Assembly (NCBI RefSeq): GCF_003990185.1 | Contig: NZ_RZHF01000004.1 | Span: 434,001 to 498,000 of the forward strand | From: Vreelandella nanhaiensis | Lineage (GTDB): Bacteria; Pseudomonadota; Gammaproteobacteria; Pseudomonadales; Halomonadaceae | Direction: 5' to 3' | DNA: 64,000 nt | Shown here: piece after piece, positions 51,476 to 60,819 of the stretch | How the letters are laid out: each line of letters starts with the position of its first letter | Position numbering within the stretch: the first letter of the stretch is position 1 | Program-made: the position numbers and the translations under genes | Notes under the pieces: model-generated | Database searches by the model: none | Told to the model about the DNA's origin: nothing | What the model saw: the letters and a program-made list of their open reading frames with translations, nothing else

Positions 51476-51765
51476 CCGCCATATACACCACCGACCCCAA
51501 GCAGGGGGATAGCGTAACGCTCAGCGAGATAGCTAGCCGCTACAACATCAGCATATCTACCGTGTCCCGGCGCTACGCCCAGGGCAAACGTGGCAATGCA
51601 TTAGTTGGCGGTACAGATGTAGCTGCCCGCGTTGCTGAGTTAAAAGCCGCCGCCCGCGCTTGCGCCGCACGCAAAGAGGACGTTATCAGCGCCAGCACTC
51701 GCGCGCTTATGTGTCCGCTTAAACACATTGCTGATGCCGGGAAAATGATTGGAGGTGCGTCGTGA
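51472..51765 (+). CDS. HTH-containing phage protein
   Basis: 97 aa. HTH-like segment VTLSEIASRYNISISTVSRRYAQGKRG at about 15-42, resembling DNA-binding helices of small regulators. The remainder is an Ala-rich helix (AARVAELKAAARACAARKED). ATGA overlap with rdgC. It may be a regulator within the left operon. Confidence 0.65.
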   Translation: MTAIYTTDPKQGDSVTLSEIASRYNISISTVSRRYAQGKRGNALVGGTDVAARVAELKAAARACAARKEDVISASTRALMCPLKHIADAGKMIGGAS

Positions 51766-52058
51766 GCCCTATAAGCCCTGGCCCAGAACCGTTTATGTAC
51801 TCGCCCAAAGCGTGCGTTAGCTGTCAGCAGTATCAGCACCACGGTTTTGATGAAGATAAGCACTGCCCTTTTCAGCAGCGCTCATCGCTACAGCAAAAAC
51901 CCAGCCGCACACCTTACGGCCGATGCGATCGCCATGGTGTGCAGGTGTTTGCTACCCAGATATGCAATGCCCACACGCCAGATCCGCACATTGAGTGCTT
52001 TGACGTAAGCAACCGCCCAGAGCCACGGGTAGCGATTCAGGAGGGCATGCCGTTATGA
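51762..52058 (+). CDS. Cys-rich small phage protein
   Basis: 98 aa from GTG 51762 with GGAGGTG upstream, overlapping the previous stop. Cysteines in CVSC, HCPF, GRC and ICNAH, with several His, suggest a zinc site. No known family. Part of the coupled small-gene chain. Confidence 0.6.
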   Translation: MSPISPGPEPFMYSPKACVSCQQYQHHGFDEDKHCPFQQRSSLQQKPSRTPYGRCDRHGVQVFATQICNAHTPDPHIECFDVSNRPEPRVAIQEGMPL

Positions 52059-52423
52059 GCGCAGCACTTGATGAGCTAATAGAGACAAACGCCCGCTATG
52101 TCGCTACGGAACCGGCACTGGACCCAAGTAAAAGGCAGCAACGAATAGGCGCTCTAGCCGCTGAAGACCAGATGACAGATGGCGAGATAGTGCTAAAGCG
52201 CTTTTTCTATTCGCCGGTGGGCATCCAATCGCTGGATCACCTGTTGTCATGCTGGCGACCCGGTAAAGGGCGTGGCTGGACTGATAAGCGCGTGCTAACG
52301 ACTTTAGAAAAGCTACTGGCGGCAACGCTGATACAAGAAGTGGAAGGCGCGCTAGAAATGGAATACGAGCTGACAGAACTAGCCTACCGCCATTACTCAG
52401 AGCACGGGAGGAAGACAACGTGA
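52055..52423 (+). CDS. Small phage protein
   Basis: 122 aa: MSAALDELIETNARYVATEPALD, then a winged-helix-like pattern in its second half (SLDHLLSCWRPGKGRGWTDKRVLTTLEKLLAATLIQEVEG). ATGA overlaps on both sides. Possible DNA-binding protein; uncertain. Confidence 0.6.
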   Translation: MSAALDELIETNARYVATEPALDPSKRQQRIGALAAEDQMTDGEIVLKRFFYSPVGIQSLDHLLSCWRPGKGRGWTDKRVLTTLEKLLAATLIQEVEGALEMEYELTELAYRHYSEHGRKTT

Positions 52424-52992
52424 GCATGGATCACAACTACGCACGAGGAAAGTTAAAGCTTTTATTGCGGGATCTGAGTAACTACAACGCCGGGGAGTTC
52501 TGGCGTGAAATGAGCCGTATCGCATCAGGCGCGACCGCCTCAATCCACGCAGAGGGATTAAAAGCTGAACGCGATGCGCTGGCTGACAGCAATACCCAAT
52601 TAATGCAGCAGAACGAAGCGCAGATAAGTATGAACGCTAAGTTGATGCATGAGCGCGACGCGCTGGCGGCGCATGTGGAAGTGATAGAACGGACGGCAAG
52701 ATTATTGCTTCAAGGATTGGCTAATGATGATCAGTGGAGGCCAAATTCATCTACTGGCCAGATTTTTAATGCGCTAGTGCATGACATGGAAAAAAAACCG
52801 ATAGCCAGCCTCGCCCGACGCGATGCTGCGCTTAAAGCAACCGGGATAAGGGAAGCGGTCGACCATATCCTTTCCATGGGTGGCCAGACCCATTTAGGCA
52901 TCTTGAGGCATGACCGATACATGTACATATCCACCCGAGAGTTAAGGGAGCATGCCGACGCTCTCTTTCAGAAAGCTGAGGCCCTGCAATGA
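52420..52992 (+). CDS. Coiled-coil phage protein
   Basis: 190 aa from GTG 52420. A long central coiled coil (about 45-100: EGLKAERDALADSNTQLMQQNEAQ, KLMHERDALAAHVEVIERTARLLLQGL) is followed by a conserved-looking C-terminal part (YMYISTRELREHADALFQKAEAL) similar to many lambdoid ead/Ea22-like proteins. Function unknown; overlaps neighbours by 4 bp. Confidence 0.6.
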   Translation: MSMDHNYARGKLKLLLRDLSNYNAGEFWREMSRIASGATASIHAEGLKAERDALADSNTQLMQQNEAQISMNAKLMHERDALAAHVEVIERTARLLLQGLANDDQWRPNSSTGQIFNALVHDMEKKPIASLARRDAALKATGIREAVDHILSMGGQTHLGILRHDRYMYISTRELREHADALFQKAEALQ

Positions 52993-53501
52993 CCCAGCCG
53001 ACTCACACCCACCGTGAGCTTGGCGGCAAGTACGCCGAGCTGCAACAGCACATGGGCACGGGGCCGCTCGAGGGCCAGTGGCTGGTCATTTATGAAGATC
53101 TCGACAAGGGTATCCAAAGCGGCACCACTCAAGCCGACTGGCTACAGAACTGGCGCCCACTCCTGATCGACGACTGCCCCGTGTGTATGGGTGCCGGTCA
53201 TGACCACATCAAGGGCAACCGGGACCGTCCGTGCGGTAGCTGCTACGGCTTGGGCAAAGTACGCGCCGACGGCGAAGCGGCCGCCGAGCTTTGGGAACTG
53301 GCCACGATTGCTACCGGCATCATTCAGCGCCAGCAAGAAGAGCTTTTGAATCTGCGGCGCATTGCTAACAACCCAGCAGTACAGGCGCTGCTTGATCAGG
53401 AGCGCCAGCAGGCCATCATCGAAAGCACGGCGCGCAATGAGCAGGCATGGCGCGAAAGCGCTGGCTATGGCCCTGGTGGCCAGCGGTATACAGGAGACTG
53501 A
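52989..53501 (+). CDS. Zinc-ribbon phage protein
   Basis: 170 aa. A treble-like zinc motif at about residues 58-86: DDCPVCMGAGHDHIKG and RPCGSCYGLGKV, with CxxCxGxG repeated, followed by helices (LWELATIATGIIQRQQEELLNLRRIA). N-terminal half LEGQWLVIYEDLDKGIQSGTTQADWLQNWRP. Resembles the CxxCxGxG protein at 50130. Role unknown; precedes the excisionase gene. Confidence 0.62.
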   Translation: MTQPTHTHRELGGKYAELQQHMGTGPLEGQWLVIYEDLDKGIQSGTTQADWLQNWRPLLIDDCPVCMGAGHDHIKGNRDRPCGSCYGLGKVRADGEAAAELWELATIATGIIQRQQEELLNLRRIANNPAVQALLDQERQQAIIESTARNEQAWRESAGYGPGGQRYTGD

Positions 53502-53502
53502 C

Positions 53503-53838
53503 ATGCAACCACTACTGACTCCCCAGGACGTGGCCACCCTGCTTGGCGTGTCATCCAGCTGGGTCTATTCGAACAAGTCGCGCATCGGATTTATTACGAT
53601 CGGAACAGCGGTTCGCTTTGATAGCGACGATGTAACGCGCTACGCTCTCAGCCGCAAGCGCGGCCCTCAGCACGACGAGGAACGCAAATGGGAATCACAG
53701 TCCGATACAGAGAAAGCCGCGACAAGTGGATCGTCACGGAAACGCACAACGGTAAGCGACATCAATGCTCGTTTGAAGGCACCAAGGAAGGTAAGCGCCA
53801 GGCCGACGAGTACGCAGCGGCACGCCAAGCTGCAGTAA
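53503..53838 (+). CDS. xis: Excisionase-like HTH protein
   Basis: 111 aa from ATG 53503, AGGAG 6 bp upstream. The N-terminal MerR-type HTH (LLTPQDVATLLGVSSSWVYSNKSRIGFITIGTAVRFDSDDVTRYA, residues 4-48) matches excisionase/AlpA-like proteins. The C-terminal 50 residues (Lys/Arg/Ser-rich) are read across the integrase start region in another frame, overlapping by 151 bp. It should bend DNA at the arm sites and direct prophage excision. Confidence 0.8.
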   Translation: MQPLLTPQDVATLLGVSSSWVYSNKSRIGFITIGTAVRFDSDDVTRYALSRKRGPQHDEERKWESQSDTEKAATSGSSRKRTTVSDINARLKAPRKVSARPTSTQRHAKLQ

Positions 53839-54707
53839 ACGATGCCCGCTTTAACGGAGAGGTCATGGGGCGCCAGCTACGGCGCACCTTCCTCGAGGGC
53901 GTTGAGCGCTGGATAGATGAATACGATGTAACAAGCCAGGTAAAAGCCATTAAGCCCGTGGTGGCATACATGGGCCCTAATGTGATGCTGGGCATTGAGT
54001 CAGTCGACAAGGCCCGGCAGATGGCAAAGGACCTGCGCCAAAAAGGTCGCAGTCAGAGCACAATCAACAACCATATTCAGGTCGTTAAACGGGTGCTCAA
54101 CCTGGCGTACAAAGAGTGGGAGTGGATAAGTCAGCCGCTGGGGGACAAGCTCAAAAAGCCCAACCCGAAAAACGAGCGGCATGTTTATCTAACGGAGGGG
54201 GATTTGCGGCGATTGTTGCAGGCGATACCCGATAGCCGTGGCGATGATAAGAAAGTCATCGCCCTGGCAGCCGTGACAGGGCTGCGACAGGGCGAGCTGT
54301 TATCGCTGGATCCGTCTAACGTCAGCGGCGGTCGCATCATACTGCGACCAAACCAGACGAAAAGCGGCAAGGCCCGAGTGGTGCCGGTACCGCTGGATGC
54401 GCAAGAGTGGTTGAGAGACCTTCCCTTTAAGAGCGCGCATTACACGATACGGCATACGTTCGAAACTGCAAGGGCGGCGATCGGGCGAAAGGATCTACGG
54501 TTTCATGACCTACGCCACAGCTACGCCAGCCTGTTAGCCCAGGCGGGTGAGAGCATGACGCGGGTGCGGGATCTGCTGGGGCATTCCAGCTTGCTGGTGA
54601 CCAGCCGATATACGCACATGTTTGACCGAGACCTGGATGGAATTGGCGCAAGACTGCCGAAATTAGGTGAAATTGTTAGCGACCAACCGATTATTGTCAG
54701 GCATTAA
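53688..54707 (+). CDS. int: Tyrosine integrase
   Basis: 339 aa. ATG 53688 has GAGGA 6 bp upstream. An arm-binding N-terminal domain (MGITVRYRESRDKWIVTET) and core-binding SAM-like domain (about 65-160) precede the catalytic domain. Catalytic residues are Arg200 (TGLRQGELLSL), His273-x-x-Arg276 (HDLRHSYA), His299 (LLGHSS) and Tyr308 (SRYTHM). It recombines phage attP with the 3' half of tRNA-Leu; the 61-bp core repeat lies 127 bp downstream of its stop. Confidence 0.95.
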   Translation: MGITVRYRESRDKWIVTETHNGKRHQCSFEGTKEGKRQADEYAAARQAAVNDARFNGEVMGRQLRRTFLEGVERWIDEYDVTSQVKAIKPVVAYMGPNVMLGIESVDKARQMAKDLRQKGRSQSTINNHIQVVKRVLNLAYKEWEWISQPLGDKLKKPNPKNERHVYLTEGDLRRLLQAIPDSRGDDKKVIALAAVTGLRQGELLSLDPSNVSGGRIILRPNQTKSGKARVVPVPLDAQEWLRDLPFKSAHYTIRHTFETARAAIGRKDLRFHDLRHSYASLLAQAGESMTRVRDLLGHSSLLVTSRYTHMFDRDLDGIGARLPKLGEIVSDQPIIVRH

Positions 54708-54730
54708 TCGGAAGGTTTAAGCCGCAGCAG

Positions 54731-54771
54731 CTGCGACCAAAATGCGGCGACATGCGACCAAACTGCGACCA
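54731..54771. promoter_or_regulatory. Putative integrase arm-type sites, right end
   Basis: Three TGCGACCA units (54732, 54753, 54764) plus a TGCGGCGA variant (54743), about 10-11 bp apart. TGCGACCAAACTGCGACCA at 54753-54771 matches the left-end site with one mismatch. The spacing and double-ended occurrence fit arm-binding sites. Confidence 0.6.
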
Positions 54772-54800
54772 AGCGCTAATCAAGACCAAACGACAGGCAT

Positions 54801-54821
54801 AAAAAAAGGGGCCTAAGCCCC
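54801..54821 (-). terminator. Phage-supplied terminator of tRNA-Leu
   Basis: GGGGC-CTAA-GCCCC followed on the minus strand by seven T, 12 bp beyond the tRNA 3' end. It replaces the host terminator moved to 16525-16555. Confidence 0.82.
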
Positions 54822-54833
54822 TGAATATAAAGA

Positions 54834-54894
54834 TGGTGCCGGTGGCCAGACTCGAACTGGCACACCCGTAAAGGCGGCGGATTTTGAATCCGCT
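54834..54894 (-). repeat. Prophage attachment repeat (right), inside tRNA-Leu
   Basis: 61 bp identical to 16563-16623. It runs from the encoded CCA through the T arm and variable arm to the anticodon stem. The prophage copy restores a complete tRNA gene. Confidence 0.95.
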
Positions 54895-54920
54895 GCGTCT
54901 ACCAATTCCGCCACACCGGC
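54834..54920 (-). tRNA. tRNA-Leu (anticodon CAA), CCA encoded
   Basis: 87 nt including CCA. Acceptor GCCGGTG/CACCGGC, D arm with TTGGTAGACGC, anticodon stem GCGGA/TCCGC with loop TTCAAAA (anticodon CAA, reading UUG), long variable arm of class II tRNAs, T arm GTTCGAGTC. The right half is the phage integration site; the E. coli counterpart leuX is also an integration hot spot. Confidence 0.96.
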
Positions 54921-54931
54921 AATGGATGCGC

Positions 54932-54959
54932 ATTATACGTAGATAACTCCATAGGTCAA
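54932..54959 (-). promoter_or_regulatory. Promoter of tRNA-Leu
   Basis: TTGACC (54959-54954), 16-bp spacer, perfect TATAAT (54937-54932), 12 bp upstream of the tRNA 5' end on the minus strand. Confidence 0.85.
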
Positions 54960-55033
54960 TCACATTGACTGACTTTGTCCAGCGAAGGGGGTATCCTATG
55001 CCGCCTGTTTGACCACCGAAAAGAGCCACTTCC

Positions 55034-56065
55034 ATGCAGCGCGCGGACTTTTATTTCGAGCTACCCGATGAGCTGATTGCTCGCTACCCTTCTGAGCAGC
55101 GCAGCGACTGCCGTTTGCTGTGCGTGGATGGCCAGAGCGGCGCGCTTGAGCATCGCCGTTTTCCTGACCTGCTTGAGCTGCTGGAGCCTGGCGATTTGCT
55201 GGTGTTCAACGACACCCGTGTGATCCCGGCCCGCCTGCACGGCCATAAAGCCAGCGGCGGCAAGGTGGAAATGTTGCTCGAGCGCCCGCTGGATAGCCAT
55301 CGGGGCTTGGCGCATATCCGCTCAAGCAAATCACCCAAGCCCGGCACCGAGCTGATTTTTGAAGGTGATATTCACGCCGTAGTGGAAGGCCGTCGCGACG
55401 CGCTGTTTGAGCTGCGTTTTCTGGGCGATACGCCCATGATTGCGCTATTAGAGCAGCACGGCCACATGCCGCTGCCGCCCTATATTACCCGCGAAGACGA
55501 ACTCAGCGACCGTGAACGCTATCAAACCGTCTACGCCCGCCGGGACGGTGCCGTTGCTGCGCCCACTGCGGGGCTGCACTTCGATCAGCCGCTTCTGGAT
55601 GCGCTGGCCGAAAAAGGCATCAACAGCGCGTTTGTCACTTTGCACGTGGGCGCGGGCACCTTTCAGCCGGTGCGGGTGGATAACATTCTTGAGCACCATA
55701 TGCACAGCGAGTGGATCGAGGTGTCAGAAGCCACCTGCCAGCAGGTGCGCGAAACACAAACCGCAGGCAAGCGGGTCATTGCCGTAGGCACCACCAGCGT
55801 TCGCTGCCTGGAAAGTGCCTGCCAAAAAAGTAGCGACGGGCAAATCGCGCCCTACAGCGGGGATACGGATATTTTCATCTATCCCGGCTACGAATGGCAC
55901 TGTGTGGATGCGTTGATTACCAACTTCCATCTGCCGGAATCGACGCTTTTGATGCTGGTGTCCGCCTTTGCCGGTTACGACACCATGATGAACGCTTATC
56001 AAAAAGCGGTTGACGAGCGCTACGCCTTCTTTAGCTACGGCGATGCCATGCTGCTTACCCGCTAA
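55034..56065 (+). CDS. queA: S-adenosylmethionine:tRNA ribosyltransferase-isomerase
   Basis: 343 aa. QueA moves the ribosyl of SAM to preQ1 in tRNA, forming epoxyqueuosine. Recognised by [78 protein letters not shown] and [20 protein letters not shown]. Divergent from tRNA-Leu; first gene of the queA-tgt-yajC-secD-secF set. Confidence 0.97.
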   Translation: MQRADFYFELPDELIARYPSEQRSDCRLLCVDGQSGALEHRRFPDLLELLEPGDLLVFNDTRVIPARLHGHKASGGKVEMLLERPLDSHRGLAHIRSSKSPKPGTELIFEGDIHAVVEGRRDALFELRFLGDTPMIALLEQHGHMPLPPYITREDELSDRERYQTVYARRDGAVAAPTAGLHFDQPLLDALAEKGINSAFVTLHVGAGTFQPVRVDNILEHHMHSEWIEVSEATCQQVRETQTAGKRVIAVGTTSVRCLESACQKSSDGQIAPYSGDTDIFIYPGYEWHCVDALITNFHLPESTLLMLVSAFAGYDTMMNAYQKAVDERYAFFSYGDAMLLTR

Positions 56066-56105
56066 GCGCCTTTACGTTGCCCTTCGCTTTACCGATGATT
56101 ATTGA

Positions 56106-57254
<1,149 letters not shown>

Positions 57255-57366
57255 TCATCATCCGCTGCGGCGGGTGAGCTAAGGGGCTTCTGATTAATGT
57301 AATAGTTGATCAAAGCCCCCCTAACCCTTTCACCCACTAAGGGTCTTAACCTAGGAGTTCTCTGCA

Positions 57367-57693
57367 ATGCTGGATTTCTTCATCTCACCAGCCCACGCCC
57401 AAGAAGCGGCTGCTGGCGGTGGCATCGCGCAAATCGTCATGCTGGTCGGCTTCGTGCTGATTTTCTATTTCCTGCTGTGGCGCCCGCAGGCCAAACGTGC
57501 CAAGCAGCACAAACAGCTGGTCACCAGCCTGGATAAAGGCGATGAAGTCGTGATTGGCGGAGGCCTGGTAGGTCGCGTCACTAAAGTCAGCGATGAGTTC
57601 CTGACCCTTGAAGTGTCTGAAGGCACCGAAGTAAACGTGCAGAAAAATGCCGTTGCTGCCGTACTGCCGAAGGGCACCATTAAGTCCATCTAA
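57367..57693 (+). CDS. yajC: Sec translocon accessory subunit YajC
   Basis: 108 aa. One TM segment (about 20-38, GIAQIVMLVGFVLIFYFLL) followed by WRPQAKRAKQHKQLVTSLDKGDEVVIGGGLVGRVTKVSDEF, the YajC hallmark. It associates with SecDF in the inner membrane and sits just ahead of secD as in other Gammaproteobacteria. The preceding AGGAG lies 7 bp from the ATG. Confidence 0.95.
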   Translation: MLDFFISPAHAQEAAAGGGIAQIVMLVGFVLIFYFLLWRPQAKRAKQHKQLVTSLDKGDEVVIGGGLVGRVTKVSDEFLTLEVSEGTEVNVQKNAVAAVLPKGTIKSI

Positions 57694-57825
57694 CGCTTAA
57701 AACATCCCTGCCGATCAGTGCCAGCCACCCCGGCAGGGGTGCCATGGTAGATACGATGGTAAATTTTGCTGTGCGTGGGGCCTCCCCGCACAGCAATTCC
57801 GTTTGTAATTGAAGGCAGGGCTTGC

Positions 57826-59679
57826 ATGCTCAACCGTTACCCCCTGTGGAAGTATCTGCTGATACTGGTCGTCCTGGTGGTTGGCCTTATCTATTCGCTT
57901 CCCAACTTATTCCCCGAAGATCCCGCTATTCAGCTGAGCAGCGCCCAGGGCGAGACGCTGGAGTTGCGTCAAATCCAGCGCGTTGAAAGCGCACTTGAAG
58001 AAAACGGCATCGCTGTAAAAGCTTCCGAGCAGGAAAACGGCCAGTGGCTGATTCGCCTGCGCAACGACGAAGACCAGCTAAACGCCCGCGATATTGCCGC
58101 AGAGCTTCTAGGCAGCGACGCCACCGTGGCGCTCAACCTTGCCGAAGCCACGCCCGGCTGGCTGCAGGCATTTTCGGCCTCCCCCATGACACTGGGCCTT
58201 GATCTGCGCGGCGGCGTTCATTTCCTGCTGGAAGTGGATATGAATGCAGCGCTCACCCAGCGCCTGGAAGTTAATGCCAGCGCCATGCGCGAACTGTTGC
58301 GCAGTGAGCGTATCCGCTACCGCAACACCGAGGTTGAAGGCCGTACGCTCTCGATCGATTTCGCAAGCTCCGAAGACCGCGATAATGCTCGCCGCCTGAT
58401 CAGCCGTGACTTCCCCAACTTCGAGTTCACCAGCGAAGGCAGCGACCGCTCCTCAAGACTGGTCATGACGCTAAGCGATCAAACCGTCAACGAGATCCAG
58501 GACTACGCCATCAACCAGAACTTGACCACCCTGCGTAACCGGGTGAACGAGCTGGGTGTAGCCGAGCCGATGGTTCAGCGCCAAGGGCCAAGCCAGATTG
58601 TGGTGGAATTGCCAGGCGTTCAGGATACCGTTGCCGCCAAGCGGATCGTGGGCGCTACCGCGAATCTTGAGTTCCGTCTGGAAGCTCGTAACGACACACC
58701 GGATGCAGAAACGGAAACTCACGTCTTCCGTAACGATCCAGCGCGTTCTGCCGAGCTGATGCGTGATGTCATTATTACCGGCGACAGCGTTTCCAGCGCC
58801 AGCAACAGTTTTGATGAAAACGGTCGCCCACAGGTAAACATCAACCTGGATGGCACCGGCGGCACGCTGATGAACCGCGCCACGCGCACCAATATCGGGC
58901 GCAACATGGCCGTACTGTTTATCGAGCATAAGAGCGAAGACACGGTGGTGGTTGACCCGGAAACGGGCGAAGAAACCATTGTGCGTGAGCCTTATGTGGA
59001 GCGCGGTCTGATTAGCCTTGCTACCATTCAAAGCGCACTGGGTAACAGCTTCCGGATTACCGGTCTGGACTCCCCCACAGAGGCCGCTGAGCTTGCGCTT
59101 CTGCTGCGTTCCGGTTCACTGGCAGCGCCGATTTACTTTGTGCAGGAACGGACCATCGGCCCAAGTCTGGGCGCTGAAAACATCAAGCGCGGCCTACTTT
59201 CTGTGCAGGTAGGCTTACTGCTGCTCGTGCTGTTCATGCTGGCGCGCTACAAGGTATTTGGCATTTTTGCCAACGTTGCCCTGGCCCTAAACCTGACAAT
59301 TCTAGTCGCGGTAATGTCCATGTTAGGCGCCACGCTAACTCTGCCGGGTATCGCGGGTATCGTACTGACGCTGGGTATGGCGGTGGATGCCAACGTGCTG
59401 ATCTTTGAGCGCATACGCGAAGAGCTGCGTAATGGGCTATCGGTTCAGCAGGCGATTCATGCAGGGTATGAGCGCGCCTTCACCTCTATTGTCGATGCCA
59501 ACATCACCACGCTTCTGGTCGCGGTGATCCTGTTCTCGATTGGTACCGGCCCAGTCAAAGGCTTTGCGGTCACGCTCTCTATCGGCATCTTGACCTCCAT
59601 GTTCACTGCGCTGATGGTCACACGCGCCATGGTCAACTTGACCTACGGCAGCAAGCCCGTCAAAAAGCTGTGGATTTGA
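57826..59679 (+). CDS. secD: Protein translocase subunit SecD
   Basis: 617 aa from ATG 57826 (MLNRYPLWKYLLILVVLVVG); the upstream frame has no matching signal. N-terminal TM, large periplasmic P1 domain, GLDLRGGVHFLLEVDM, then TM cluster with IVLTLGMAVDANVLIFERIREELRNG (the Asp/Arg relay), and C-terminal TMs. It uses the proton motive force to pull exported proteins across. Confidence 0.96.
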   Translation: MLNRYPLWKYLLILVVLVVGLIYSLPNLFPEDPAIQLSSAQGETLELRQIQRVESALEENGIAVKASEQENGQWLIRLRNDEDQLNARDIAAELLGSDATVALNLAEATPGWLQAFSASPMTLGLDLRGGVHFLLEVDMNAALTQRLEVNASAMRELLRSERIRYRNTEVEGRTLSIDFASSEDRDNARRLISRDFPNFEFTSEGSDRSSRLVMTLSDQTVNEIQDYAINQNLTTLRNRVNELGVAEPMVQRQGPSQIVVELPGVQDTVAAKRIVGATANLEFRLEARNDTPDAETETHVFRNDPARSAELMRDVIITGDSVSSASNSFDENGRPQVNINLDGTGGTLMNRATRTNIGRNMAVLFIEHKSEDTVVVDPETGEETIVREPYVERGLISLATIQSALGNSFRITGLDSPTEAAELALLLRSGSLAAPIYFVQERTIGPSLGAENIKRGLLSVQVGLLLLVLFMLARYKVFGIFANVALALNLTILVAVMSMLGATLTLPGIAGIVLTLGMAVDANVLIFERIREELRNGLSVQQAIHAGYERAFTSIVDANITTLLVAVILFSIGTGPVKGFAVTLSIGILTSMFTALMVTRAMVNLTYGSKPVKKLWI

Positions 59680-59743
59680 AAAGCATGGATTTAAAGAACA
59701 TGGATCTGAACCACGCGCTCAGCCCAGAATTTAAGAGGTGGTA

Positions 59744-60670
59744 ATGAAACCCCTATCAAACCTGCAAATCGACTTTATGGGACGGCGCAACCTTGCGTTT
59801 ATCGTCTCTGCTGTAATGCTGGTTGTGTCGATTGGCGCCCTTGTGTTCCAACAGCTCAATCTGGGCCTCGACTTCACCGGCGGCACGCTGATTGAAGTGC
59901 GCTACGGCGCTGCGCCGTCGCTGGATGCCATTCGCCAACTGATGGTGGAAAGCGGCTTCAGGGATGTATCGGTGCAAACGTTCGGTGCGTCCACTGAGGT
60001 GCTTATTCGCCTGCAGCAAGCGTTTGACCCCGATGTGGGCAGTGATGTAGTGAACCTGCTGCGCTCCAGCGGCGAAAACGTCAACCTGGTACGTGCCGAG
60101 TTTGTTGGTTCTCAGGTAGGCGATCAGTTGCGTGACCAAAGCGGCCTGGGCCTGCTGGTCGCACTTGGCGTAGTGATGCTGTATGTTGCCTTCCGCTTTC
60201 AGTACAAATTTGCCATCGGGGCGCTTTTAGCCCTGCTTCATGATGTCATCATTGTAGTGGGCATCTTTGCGCTGTTTCAGCTTGAGTTTGACCTGACCGT
60301 ACTGGCGGCCATTCTGGCAGTTATCGGTTATTCGTTGAACGACACGATCGTCGTCTATGACCGCATTCGTGAAACAATTCGCACCTCGCGTATCGACGAT
60401 ATGCCGCAGATATTCAACGAAGCGATCAATTCTACGCTGTCGCGTACGTTAGCAACATCCGGTACCACCATGCTGGTATTGCTGGCGCTGTTGCTATTAG
60501 GCGGCGATATGATTCAGAACTTCGCCATCGCTCTGCTGATTGGTGTTGGGGTAGGCACCTTCTCTTCTATCTATATTTCGGGCGCGTTGCTGCTCCCACT
60601 CAAGCTCTCGCGTGAGGACCTGATCCCCACCAAGAAAGCCATTGATGAAGAGGAAGAAGAGCTGCCCTGA
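59744..60670 (+). CDS. secF: Protein translocase subunit SecF
   Basis: 308 aa from ATG 59744, preceded by GAGG. Motifs LGLDFTGGTLIEVRYG and GYSLNDTIVVYDRIRETIR plus six TM segments. C-terminal acidic tail (DEEEEELP). Partner of SecD, 64 bp downstream; a terminator ends the operon. Confidence 0.96.
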   Translation: MKPLSNLQIDFMGRRNLAFIVSAVMLVVSIGALVFQQLNLGLDFTGGTLIEVRYGAAPSLDAIRQLMVESGFRDVSVQTFGASTEVLIRLQQAFDPDVGSDVVNLLRSSGENVNLVRAEFVGSQVGDQLRDQSGLGLLVALGVVMLYVAFRFQYKFAIGALLALLHDVIIVVGIFALFQLEFDLTVLAAILAVIGYSLNDTIVVYDRIRETIRTSRIDDMPQIFNEAINSTLSRTLATSGTTMLVLLALLLLGGDMIQNFAIALLIGVGVGTFSSIYISGALLLPLKLSREDLIPTKKAIDEEEEELP

Positions 60671-60700
60671 GGCGAAAGTAACGCTTAAAAGCAGCCGACA

Positions 60701-60735
60701 AAAAGGCCCTGCCGGGAAGCCCGGCAGGGCCTTTT
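60701..60735. terminator. Bidirectional terminator after secF
   Basis: AAAAAGGCCCTGCCGGG-AAG-CCCGGCAGGGCCTTTT-type stem of 12 GC-rich pairs with A and T runs on both sides, between secF and the convergent suhB. Confidence 0.92.
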
Positions 60736-60819
60736 CAATCCGCAAATAGCAAGCGGCAACCTCTGTCACCTACCCCTTACTACTCATGGCTCACCAATCA
60801 ACCAATCACTATTCACAAC

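Larger units (their letters stand above)
16563..54894. mobile_element. Complete HK97/lambda-type siphovirus prophage in tRNA-Leu
   Basis: About 38.3 kb between 61-bp direct repeats. It contains integrase, excisionase, repressor, Cro-like protein, replication, lysis, terminase, portal, protease, capsid, connector, tail tube, tape measure, hub and fibre genes, all apparently intact. No tail sheath or contractile baseplate genes are seen and the tail chaperone is of G/GT type, so a long non-contractile tail is inferred. Structural and lytic genes run on the minus strand; lysogeny and recombination genes on the plus strand. No transposase, frameshifted structural gene or large deletion is visible, so the element may be inducible. 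Confidence 0.93.
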
